Source: Cyanobium sp. M30B3 (GTDB lineage Bacteria; Cyanobacteriota; Cyanobacteriia; PCC-6307; Cyanobiaceae). From it: DNA of 64,000 nucleotides. Positions within the stretch are counted from its first letter, which is position 1, and each line of letters starts with the position of its first letter. Shown in pieces: positions 12,901-24,900 of this stretch. Below the pieces are notes generated by a model. The model saw only the letters and a list, made by a program, of their open reading frames with translations, was not told where the DNA came from and did not search any database. The DNA lies in NCBI GenBank assembly GCA_018399015.1, contig CP073761.1, positions 2,852,001-2,916,000 on the forward strand. Direction: 5' to 3'. Made by a program: the position numbers and the translations under genes.

Positions 12901-15900
12901 CGGCCGCCGCAGCTTCACGGCCAGCTTCGACCTGCCGGCCTTCGATCGCATCCACCAGGCCGAGTGGGGCGACTGGAACCGCGATGGCTGGATCGACCTG
13001 CTGGTGAGCGGCCAGCGCACCGGCGCCGACTTCGTGCCCCGCAATGTGGTGGAGGTGCTCCAGAACGACGGCGGCCTCGGCTTCCAGGTGGTGACCCCGG
13101 CCCACTGGGCCGCCGCGATCACGGACTGGGAGGACGATCCCACGGCGATCCTGCGGGCGGCCTGGGGAGACCTTGATGCCGACGGCCTGCCCGATGTGGC
13201 CGTGTCGAGCGACATGGGCGACAGCCTGCTGGTGCTGCCCGGCAACGGCGACACGCCGTTCGAGCAGGAGCTGCTGGCCGGCATGAGCGGCACGCGGCTG
13301 CAGTTCGGCCACTTCGACAGCGAGCAGGGCGAACACGGCAGCGCCGACCGAGATTTGCTCAACCCGCTGCAGCGACTGGCCAGCGGCATGGACATCGCCG
13401 CGCACCGCAGCTGGCAGGGGCTCGACTACAGCCAGGTGAGCCAGAACACCACGGTGCGCTTCTGGGAATCCGACAGCACCCTGTTCGACATCCCGCTGGA
13501 TCTGGTGGTGCTCGATGGCTTCCTGGCCGCCCTTGAACCGCAGCTGCCCGGTTACGCCGATCTGGAGTTGGATGCAGACGAGAGCAACAACCAGCGGCTC
13601 GACAGCACGATGCTGGTGCAACTGGAGCTGGGGCGCGGCAGTTTCGAGGCCTCCTATGCCCTGTTCCGCCTGCCCCGATCGCTGTTCGAAGAGCCCGACG
13701 GCAGCTTCCTCTTCTCCGCCGACACCGGCGTAGAGGAAAGCGCTCCAGATAGCCAATCAGCTCTGGTCGAGTTGGCTCGCGACGGAGCCGGCTCAGAACT
13801 GGACGCCTTCCTGCTCGACCATCAGGAGCACTGGCAGCTGCTGGGCAACGGCGCCTTCAACCAGACGCCGCTCACCTTCCGCCACGATCCCGACTACGTC
13901 TATTTCCTCGGTATCGACGACACGCTGATTCAGGTGCGCGACAACGTGCGCAGCGACCTGCTCAACGCGCCCTTCAACCTCTCCGAACTCACCGGCTTGG
14001 AGGGTGTGCCGGTGGTGCATCACCGGCCCCTGCCGCTCAACAGCCAGCAGAGCCCCCTGCAGGCCGAGGCCCGTCGCTTCCTGGCGGAGCTGTTCCACCT
14101 CACCACTGGGGTGGGAAGCAAGGGCGAGCCTTTGATCGATGCCTGGGGCGTGGCCAGCCTCGAGCCCTGGTTGGAGCGCTTCCAGGAGGAACTCCGCCTC
14201 CAAACGGATCAGTCGCTCTATTTGCAGTTCTCCCCAGGCAAGCCGCAAACCGAGGCCTCCCTGGGCCAGTCCCAGGGTCTGGCGTTGCCCCCGCTGCCCC
14301 GAGAGGCGGCCGTGGCCCCGCAAGACCAATTCGCCAACGCTCCCAATCCGTTCGAGATTGTTGGCCTGGAACCCTTCGAGCTGTTCCCGGCCCAGAAACT
14401 AATCCTGCAGGTGCTGCAGGGGAGCATTGACCAGGAACTGATCAATCTGCTGGCCAGCAATCCTGAATTGCAGCAGATCACTGAAGACTTCAGCAAGCAG
14501 CTGGGCAAAGCTACCGACTCCACTGAGGTGAGCCGCACCAGCCAGGTCGTCACAGACAACAGCTCGGATCTGTACTGGGATGTGGAGCTTGAAAGCACAA
14601 GCGGCGGGGAGATTTTCAGTTATCAGCGCCTCCAGGAAGAAGCACCATCGGGCATTAAACTTGCATTCATTGAATCGCCTTCCGGGGACAAACTTCGCTC
14701 AAGAACACTCAGCACCCAGGTCTCGGGCAGTGGCGAGGTTCAGCGCGTCGCGGCCTTCAGTGAGTTTCCCCAGCAAGAGCTCACCCTGGATCCAAATGAA
14801 CAAAACCTTTCCAGTGTGTATGCCGCCTATTGGCTGCCTACGGGCGGCGGCAGGACATTGGATATACACCTCGAGACGAGCATCGACAATCCCCTCACCT
14901 TTAACTGGCTCAGGGAGTTTGAAGCCCAATTCAATGATGTTGCCGAGACGAAAACATCCGAACAATTCGATCCCCTGGCCAGCATGCTGGCAATCCAATT
15001 CAAGGATCCAATCGATGTGCACAGCATCAATCTGGAGGTTGCCTTCGTTGACAATCTGCTCGGAGGAAAGTTTGCATTAGACCCCAGTGCTGATGCTTTT
15101 GATCCTGGTTTTCAGCCTTTCAGGGTCGCTCAATATGTAAAAAATGGCATTGATGACAATGGCGAGCCGATCTTTGCATTGGCTGACGAGCGCATCACCT
15201 GGCTTCAAGGAAACCAGCTTTACCAGGATCCCTACCAGGGCAAAGTCGATGCCATCAGCTTCACCCCTTATTACGAATTTGACGACGCTCAGGGTTTCCG
15301 CCTGCCCCTTGCCGGAGGCCTGCCTGATACGGGGCTGCGGCTTGCAATCGATGATATCTACCTAACGACTGAAAGCACAACAACTTATGCGCTCAATTAC
15401 AGCACCTTCGCCACCGATCCATCAGGTTCTGATCTGCTGATCTCTGGATATCAAGGCCAGCAGTTGAGTGGCAATGAAGTGGGAGAGGCCGAGCTGCAGA
15501 TAACCGATCAAGCTCTCCAGATGAGCGTCACAAACCTGCAATTGCTGCTGCGGCCCCTGCTGGATCTGCGCCGCAGCACTCGAGAGCAGTTCACACTGGA
15601 GGCGATCACTTTTGCTGCCAACAGTCGCGGTTCTTACAACGTGCAGGTCAGCTTCGGCGACGGCAGCATCGCCCTTGTTCCGCTGACCTTCAACAGCACT
15701 CCTAACGCTGCTGCGCAAGCCGCGAAGCTCCTGCTGGCGGCCCTGAATGGCCCGGTGTTGCGCATCGAGTTCTTCCCCGTCAACCCCGCGGGCACCACCC
15801 TGCTCAACCACAGCCTCGGGATTGAGTCCCTCACCCTGGCGAGTGCCAGTGGTGGGTCCTCCAGCTTCAGCCTGGCCAGCGACCTTACCAGCGCCCGCCT

Positions 15901-18900
15901 CGAAGAGCTGGGCGCGCTGCCGGCCGCGGCCCGCCTCCATCTCGACACCGCCGTGCTGCAGGGCCTAAGCGCTGATCGGGTGGCGATCGCCGAGCTGGAG
16001 CGTCGCCTCGGCCAAGTTCTGGAGACCCTGGATGGGGACTCCTTCGCCGAGTTGGTGGCCCGCGGCCGCTCGCTCTTCGGCAAACAGGCAGATGGCGGCA
16101 GCCCGTTCTCCTCGCTCGAACTGGCGGAACTGCTGCGGCGTGACCTGATCCTCAGGCCCAGCGACATCGGCCTGATCGACGACATCTACAGCTTCAACGA
16201 GGCGATCGAGCTGTTGCTCAAGCCCGTGGAGTCGCCCCTGGAGGTGCTGCGCAACACCGCTCCGCTGTTGCCGAGCCCCATACCAGAGCAGCGCTTGAGT
16301 TTGGAACGCCTGCGTCTGGCGGAGGGATCCCTGTTCCCCGATGGCACGATCGCCGCCTTCGGTGATGTCGACCTGGGTGGTCCGCTCACCGATCTGTATC
16401 TAGGCGGACGGCGGGCCGGCATGGTCGCCTACGACCCGGTGTTCGCCCTGCCGGGCATGCCCGGAGCCGCGGAAGCGGCCCGCAGCGCCCTGCCGTCGCT
16501 GGCGATGGTCACCCTCTACGACGACATCCACCTGCTCAGCGAAGCCGGGCTGCAGCGCAGCCAGCCCGCCAACCCCGCGGCCGATCGGCGCCCGCCCCTG
16601 CTGCCGGGCCCGCTCGGGGAAGGAACACTCGACGCGGGCAACGCCTTCGTGCACCGCGACTTCAGCCTGGCCGAACTGATCGGCACACCGATCCCCGGCC
16701 GCACCTACCAGATCCAGGCGATCTCCGAATTCGCCGCCCAGCTGGTCGGCCCCACCGCCGCCCCCGTGGCCCTGCGCCTGCAGATCCTCGATGCCAACGG
16801 CCAGCTGATCGATCGGCTCCAGGACGACGACAACCTGCTGCCGGCCGAGGCCAGCCGCGATTTCGACGTTCTCACCTTCACCTGGAGCGAGAAAATGGCT
16901 CAGGCCCGCCTGCGGGTGGCGCCGGCGGTGAACTTCGACGATGGCACCAGCCTGGCGGAGGCTAGCGAACTGCTGGCCGACAGCGCCTTCCGCCTGCAGG
17001 TGGGCATCCTCGACACCCCCGCCCTGGAGGAGGGTTCAGCCACCTGGGCCGATGTCGACAACGACGGCGATCTCGATCTGCTGCTCACCGGCATCGACGC
17101 CCAGACCGGCCTGCTCACCACCCAGCTGCTGCGCAATCCCCTGGTGGGCGGCGGCAGCAGTTTCGAGCGCATCTCCATCGCCCTCCCCGGGTTGCAGCGG
17201 GCCGTGGCCAGCTGGGGCGACTTCGACCTCGACGGCGATCTCGACCTGGCGATCAGCGGCGTGCAGGGCAGCGCCGAGCTGCCCTACCTGCAGATCTTCC
17301 GCAACACCACCAGCCAGCGGCTGAGCGACCCCGCCGCCGGTGAGCCCCCCTTCGCCGGCATCCTCAACCGGCGGCCCGATCGCCCCGAGGCCCTCGGCGT
17401 GCACTGGAACGGCGACCAGGGAGCCGTCCAGCTGGGCTGGACGTTCAGCCATCTGCTGAACGACGACGCGCCCTACAGCTACAACCTCGGCATCGGCCGC
17501 GCCCCCCGCAGCGGCGACGACCGCGTGGCCCCCGGTCAGGGCCTTGTGTTCGACATGGTCTCCCCCCTGGCCGATCCGCTCAGCGGCGAACGGCGGCTGG
17601 CGGCAGCCGGCAACCAGGGCTTCCACAACGCCGGGCTGTTCCGCGGTGGCCTCCCCGGCGAGACCTACCACTGGTCGGTGCAGGCGGTCGACAAGGGTTT
17701 CCGCGGCTCTGTGTGGGCCGATGGCACCGACTTCACCATCCAGCCCCTGCAGCCGCTGCTGGACGAGGCACACCAGCTGATCAGCCAGAGAGCGGACGAG
17801 CCCCTGCCCGATTCAGCCAGCCCCGCAGTCGATCCCTCCACCCTCAGCATCGATCTCGACAGCGACGGGTTGCGCGATCGGATCCGCTACGACGCCGGCA
17901 GCGGGCGCCTGCTGGTGGAGCAGGGCCATGGCGCCAGCGGCCAGCTGCTGCGTCCCTTCCTCGGCCCCAGCGCCGCCCTGATCCCCGGCCAACCCACCTT
18001 CCTGGGGGCACTGCCGCATGACGCCAGCGACGTGCTGCTCACCGCCGTGGACCGCAGCTTCCTCGCCGCCGATGCCACGGGCCAGTGGACCTTCTCGGTG
18101 GATCTCGATGGCGCGGGCGGCGCCGACGCCCACCCGCTGGCCAGCTTCCGCAGCGGCGATCCCCTGGGCGCCGAGCTCGACCTGGCCGCCGACCTGCTCA
18201 CCCGCCAGCGCTACCGCCTGAAGGAGGCGTCCGGCGACGTGCGCCTGTTCCTCAACGGCGCCGATGTGCGCGAGCCCCTCAACGTCGAAGGCGCTTTCGC
18301 CAACCTCAGCTTCACCCTGGAGGACGCCCGCAGCGGCGCCCTGCGCTTCCTGTTCACCGATCCCGCCGGCCCCACAGCCGGCGACATCACCCTGGCGCTG
18401 GTGCCCGCCGTGGGTGGCAACGGCCCCGCCACCTACAGCCTGCGCCTGCAGGATCTCGGCGACGGCCGCCCCGACCTGCTGGTGAGCTGGCGCGAGGCCT
18501 CAGAGGCCGATCCTGATCGTTCGGAAGACCGCTATGCCCTGATCGCCAATGAAGCGGTGCGTGGCAACCAGGCTCCCGGGGCGCCTGTGTTGGTGGGGCT
18601 GGAGAGTGCCACTGATGGCTCGGCCCTGCTGCTGCGCTGGCAGCCCGGCAGTGATGCCGAAACGCCCCAGTCGTTGCTGCGGCACCAGTGGCGCCTGCTC
18701 TCGGGGGATGGCAGCCCGGCTTGGCAAGAGCTGCCCGCCGACTCGGCCACCGACGGCCTGCTGATCACCGCCGCCCAGCTCCAGGAAGCAGGCCAGGCCT
18801 ATGCCCTGGAGCCCGGCAGCAGCCTCAGCCTGCAGCTGCGGGTGGTGGATGCCGGTGAGCGTGAGGCCCTCTCAGCCGCAGCGGAGCTGAGCGTTCCCGC

Positions 18901-21900
18901 TGCTCCGATCCCCGACACGCGTCCTGAGCTCGTGGGGATCAACGCCATCCGCCTCAGCGAGGGCGACAGCCTGCAGCACCGCGGCAGCGGTGCGATCCCC
19001 CTGCAGCTGCGCCAGCGGCTGGAGGCGGTGGAGCCTGGAGCCGTGGGCGCGCTGGCTGCCGGGCCAGCGGCGATCAGCCTGCACCTCCCTGACTGGCTGC
19101 TGCACGTGGGCAGCTTCGTGCTGCTCAACCCCGATGGCAGCACCGAGCCGGTCCCGGCCGACCGGGTGACCCCCGCTGCCGAGGCCGGTGTGCTCAGCAT
19201 GGCGCTGCAGGCTGATCAGCTGGAGCTCCTGGCCTTTGTGCCCACACGCCAGGCCACCGGCCGAGCACCGCTTTCCCTGCAGTGGCAGCAGGGCTTTGAG
19301 GATGGCGCTGTGCCGGCGATCCAGCTCAGCCAGCCCCTGGAGCTGCGCTTCCGCGATGGCGGGGATCGCATCCCCAGCACCGCCTCCGTGGCCGCCCGCA
19401 GCGGCTCCCTCGACCGCTGGACCCTACGGGTGCCCCAGCTCGCCCAGCTGATCGACGGCATCAGCGGCCGCCGCCTCGATCTTGCAGGCCTGGCCGATCA
19501 CACCACCAACGGGCTGGCGATCAACAGCCTGCCGGGCTGGGAGCAGCGCTTCGGCCGGGCGATCAGCGCCCGCGACCTTGAGCTCCAGGTGCTCCTGCTC
19601 CCAGATGACGATGACCAGAGCGTCTGGCAGCTCACCGCCACAGGCAGCCAGGCCCGCGCCCTGATCGATGGCCTGCAGCTGCTCAATGCCGATGCGCTGG
19701 CAGACAGCAGCCTCAGCCTCACCCACAGCCCGGTGCAGCGGGCTTCGATCGTCCGACCGGCGGACGACGACTCGACCGAGCAGCGGGCCCTGACCCCTGC
19801 CCTGCTCCCCGAGCAGACCTACAGGCTTGAGGTGACGGTCCGAGAGACCGCCGGCGACCCTGCGACCACGACCACGTCCACGCAGGTGCTCGAAGTCAGC
19901 AGCGATCACACGCCCACCATCGAGGAACTCCACCAGGCACTGGCAACCCATGAAGCTTTTGCAGATCTGCCTTTCCACCTGGACATTGATGATCCCGACC
20001 CCGAATCCCCCAGCCGCCTGCTGCTGGATTGGAAGGACGAAACACCGGCCGAGGGGCCCGGCCGCAGCACCGAGGTGTTGCTGGTGGCCGTCAACGCAGG
20101 CAGCAGCGGCCCGACCGCTCTGGGGCCCCAGAGCCTGGCCACACCGCTGCAGCTGGATGGCAATTTTGCCGGCGATGGTCGCTCCCTGCTGGAGCTGCGC
20201 GCTGATTTGGAGGCCCAGCCGGACGGCCAGGACACCGCGATCGACTCGATCGCCGTGGCTCCACTGCAGGTGCGCGCCGATCGCGACCTGCTGATCCCCT
20301 TCAGCAAGGACGAGGGCATCAGCGAAGTCAGGCTTGAACGGGTCGACCTGGGCAACAGCCCTGGCGAGCACGACGACCACCTCAAGCTGATTGAGGCCGA
20401 TGGGGTGCTGAGGCTTGCCCTGCCCGCCTCGCCGGCGGCGGAGCCGCCGCGCATCCTGTCGCTGACCGGTGGCTCGATCGGCCAGGTGGATCAGGGCGGC
20501 GCTGCCTATTCCATGATTGACGCCGATGCCGCCGCCTTCGGCGTGCACGTGCTCGATCCCGGCAGGGTGCTCCAGGTGGCCGGCGGCGGCCTGCTGCTCA
20601 ATGGCGTCGTCGCTCCCGAGCAGCTGTGGCTGCGCTGGGAGAGTGTGGCCACCGGCAGCGGACGCCAGGAAGGCTTCGTGGCCTACGCCAGCGCCGCGGA
20701 TGCCGAAGCCGATCGCGGACGCCTGGCCAACCTCAGCCTGGCCGGCGCCGCTGCCAGCCTCACCTTCACGCCGCCCGGCGGCAGCTTCCAGGCCTACCGC
20801 CTCAGCTTCAGCAGCTCCGATGGCGCCGATCTCAGCGACTACAGCCGCCTGCTGTTCGTGGAGAGCGGGGAGCCCGAGGCGGTGATCGCCCACCTCAACC
20901 GCAGCGCCGGCATCGGCCCCGATCACCAGCTGGTGCTGCCCGTGGGGCTCAGCGAACCGGCACCGATCCCGGTACCGCCCGACGATGAAGTCCCCCCCCC
21001 CTTCGCGGCCAGCGCCAGCCTTGGCGTGCCGGGCGCCGTGGCTGCCAACTTCCCTGGCATCGACATCGGCTATCCCAGCAAGGCTCCCCAGTGGCGAGCG
21101 GGCGAGCGCTGGAGTGAGGTGGTGCTGCCCCTGCGGGGCGATGGCATCAGTCCAGGTGAGTTCCCCCTCGACGATGCCCGCGCCGAGACGGCGGCGGAAA
21201 CCTTCCTGCTGCAGCTCAATGGCGATGAGGCCATCCGCCCCGGCACCCTCAGCACCACCATCACCCTGAGCAACGACGACAGCCGCCCGGTGCTGGCCGT
21301 GACGCTGCTGGAGGCCCCCGATCCGGCCGATCGATCCCTGCTGCTGCGCGCCGAGCTGGGCGTGGACGGCCGGGCCCTGCGCTCGGAAGACATCGCCAAT
21401 GCCCGGGTGGTGCTGCTGCGGCCGGGTGGGCTGGATCCCCTCGGCCTGGGTGAGCTCAGCTTCACGGCCGATGGACGGGCCAGCGTCAGCACCACCAGCC
21501 GCCGCCTCACCCTGCCCTCCGGCCTGCAGGCCGGAGAACTGCGCCTCGGCGTGGATCTCGGCAGAGGCGTCAGCGCTGAATCGGCGCCCTTCAGCTGGAT
21601 CCCGGACGATCCCGGGCCCGCCCCCTGGCTGCCCCAGCGCGCCGACCTGGCCAGCCTCAGTGCTCAGGCTGGGGAAGACAGCGGCAGCCTCCTTCAGTTC
21701 AACCCCGATGCCTCCCCCGAGGAGGCCGCCATCCAGCGCACCCTGCTGCAGCTCTCGGCCGATGCCCTGGTGAGCGCCGATGATCTGCCGCTGCTGCCGG
21801 TTTCGGCAGCGGGCGAGGCGGAGCCCCCCGCCTTCGGCGGCTTCCAGTCGCGGGAGCTCAACAACACCCAGGCTGACGAGCAGCTGGCCAGCAGCCGCTG

Positions 21901-24900
21901 GCTGCTGGTGAGCAGCGGCAGCGATGGCGCCACCAGCCACACCGCCTTCTACCGCCCGCTCCTGAACCAGGCCAGCGCCAACACCATCAGCGGCCTGGGC
22001 CTGCCGCCTACCCTCATCGACGCGGCAGGCGCCCGCCTGCTGGAGCTCAGCCTCCGGCGCCAGGACAGTCCCGACGCCGTGCTGCTGCGTCAGCGCGGCA
22101 CGGCCCGCGAACTCTCCCCCCTGCTGGCCGGCTTCACGTTCACGCCGGATGAGCCGGGCCCCCTGGCCCTGGAGCTGGTGCTGCAGGAAACCCTGGCCGA
22201 CGCGGCCCCGGGCAGCAGCCCCGCCGGCAGCCTGCGCCTGTTCAGCCAGACCCTGCTGTTCGAGGTGTCAGGCGGGAAGCTGCTGGAGCCCACAGCGCCG
22301 AGCCTGTCGGATACCGACGATGCAGGGTTGCGCCTGTTCCTGGAGGGCCGGGGTCTGCTGTTGCTGGAAGATCTCTCCTTCAAGGATGCCAACGCAGCTT
22401 TGGCTGCAGATGACCAGGCGGCGGCGGCCGGCCTGAAGCTGCAGTTGCAACTGCTGGGTTACTCCGGCGCAGACGACGCACCCTTCCCGGACGGGCTGCT
22501 GAGCCTGTCCGACCTCGGCCTGATCCCCGCGCCGGCCGGCAGCGGGGGCGATGGGCTGGTGCTGCAGAGCATCCGCTCCACCACGCCCGCCGCTGAGCCG
22601 CTGCAGCTGCAACGCATCAGCGTGCCCTTCGGCAGCGGTGAGCAGCGGCGCACAGTGAAGGCCTGGGTGCTGCGCCCCGGCGTCGACCACCACGGCGAGC
22701 TCAACCTCGCCCTCGACTACAGCGATGGTCGCAGCCTGGTGAGCACGGCCCTGCCCCTGATGGTGCAGAACGTGCCCGATGCGCCCCGCCGGGTGCCTGG
22801 CAGCGAAAGCCTGTTGCGCCTCAACCTGGAGACCGGACCCCGGCCCGACGGCAGTCCGCCAACCATCGATCTCCATGATCTGGTGGTGGATCCCGATGGC
22901 GATCCGCTCCACTTCAGCCTGGCGGAGGGCAGCGTGCTGCCGGCGGGCATGGAGCTCGATTCCGAGAGCGGCATCCTCACGATCGACTCCCTGCCCTTCA
23001 CGGCCATCGGCAGCTACCTGGTGACGATCGTCGCCAGTGATGGTGATCCCAGCACCGAATCGCTGAACCTGCGCTTTGAGATCGGCATCCGCGAGCGCAA
23101 TCTGCCGCCGGTGTGGAACCTGCCCACCGAGCTTGAAAGTGGCACCGATGGCAGCGGCACCTGGGATCTGCTCGCCCAGCGCTGGGTGCTCGACGTCAAC
23201 GGCGATCCGCTGCGCTTCAGCCTCGCCAGCGCAGACGACCGCCCCCTGCCGAGCGGCATCCGCCTCGAGGGCGCGCGGTTGCTGATCGATCCCGCCACCC
23301 CGGCGGGCAGCTATGCCCTGCGCCTCACCTCCAGCGATGGTCTCGAGCGGCCCGCCGTGGAGGCCCTCACCACCCTGGTGGTGCATGCGCCGCCGGTCGT
23401 GCCGGTCCCCACCCTGCGGGTGGCCGGCTCCCTGGCGGTGAACGAAGGCCAGGCCTTTGCTCTGGAACTGCTGCTCGATCGGCCCGCCCCCGCGGAGCTC
23501 TCCCTCAACTGGACCCTGGTGCCCACCAGCGGCGGCCCGGTGTCGCCTCCCGGTGGACGCAGCGGCGTGCTGCGCTTCAGCGCCGGCTCCGAGCGTGTGC
23601 TGCTGCAGCTGCCCACCGTCGATGACGCCGTGCTGCAGGGCGATCGCGAACTGGAACTGCGGTTAGAAACAGACAACCCGGGCCTGCAGCTGCCGACCGC
23701 ACCGGTTCGCCTGCTGCTGCAGGACGATGAGGCGCCGGCGCTGCTGCTCACCAGCCGCTGGCTCAATGACCGCGAACTGGAGCTGATCTATGACCCCAGT
23801 GCTGCCCGCGCTGGCGGCACCGGCCTGGAGCTCAGCCTGAGCGATCCCACGGGCGGCGGCCTGTTCGCCGCGGCCCGCCTCAGTGACGTGTTCCTCAGCG
23901 GCTGGGTGGGTGAGACCCTGGAAGGCGGCACGCTGCAGCTTCGCTGGAGTGATCCGCTGGCGGCAGCCTGGCCTGGTCCGTCGGCCAATGTCCGGTTGGC
24001 CCGGCTCCAGTTCGATCGCCCCGCTGCCAGCAGCAGCCCGGAGATCCGGATCGTGGGCCGTGCGGGCGAGGAGCAACTGCTGCGCTGGATCGACAGCCCC
24101 TGGCAGGCGCCCCGGATCCAACCCCTGCAGGAGCAGCTCGGAGTGATCGTGGCCGAAGCCGGCGCGCCCGTGCAGATCGAGGGGGCGCTGGCCGCTGCCC
24201 TGGCGATCACCGCCAATGGGGACCTGCTCATCCTCGATGCCCGTGCCCTGCTGGAACGGCGCTACGGCCTCGACCCATCACTCGGCGTTCGCCGCAACGG
24301 CGAGTTGATTCAGCTCGACCTCAGCGCTCTGATGCCTGGCGACGGAGCCGCATTGCAGCTCTCCCAACAGGAGTGGTCCCTGCTGCCGGTGGAGGCGCGC
24401 GATGGCACGCCAGCCCAGAAGGCCAGCCAATCCCTTCTGCTGCGCTCACAGCAGGGCTCCAGCCTGAGCGAGATCAGTTTCAACCCCTTCACCGGCGAGG
24501 CATTGGCGGCCGCTGAGCAACTGGCCCCAGATCGTGAGCCATTGTTCGGCCAGCTTGGCTTCAGCCTGGATGGCATCACCCCGGGCAGCCTTCAGAGGCT
24601 TGAGCTGAGCCTGCCGGAAGGTGGCGTGCTTGATCCGGTGCTGCTCAAACAGAACGCCGCGGGCGCCTGGGAGCCGTTCGGCTACGACCCGATCACAGGC
24701 ACCGGTGCGCAGTTCCACGACGACAATGGCAACGGCCGTGCCGATCGGGCCGTGCTCTGGATCCGCGATGGCGGCCGCGGCGATCGCGATGGTCTTGTCA
24801 ACGGCAGGATCGTCGACCCTGCCCTGATCGCCGGCTCCCTGGAATCGACGCCACCACCGCCACCGCCACTTCCGGAGCTTTCGATTGCTGCGACCTCCGC

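Noticed and set aside
10106-13756. Minus-strand open frame of 1216 codons
   Set aside because: Shadow of RTX and FG-GAP codons on the + strand; low-complexity Ala/Gly/Val/Gln sequence with no motif.
19424-21940. Minus-strand open frame of 838 codons
   Set aside because: Same shadow effect opposite the giant gene; no start signal or family resemblance.
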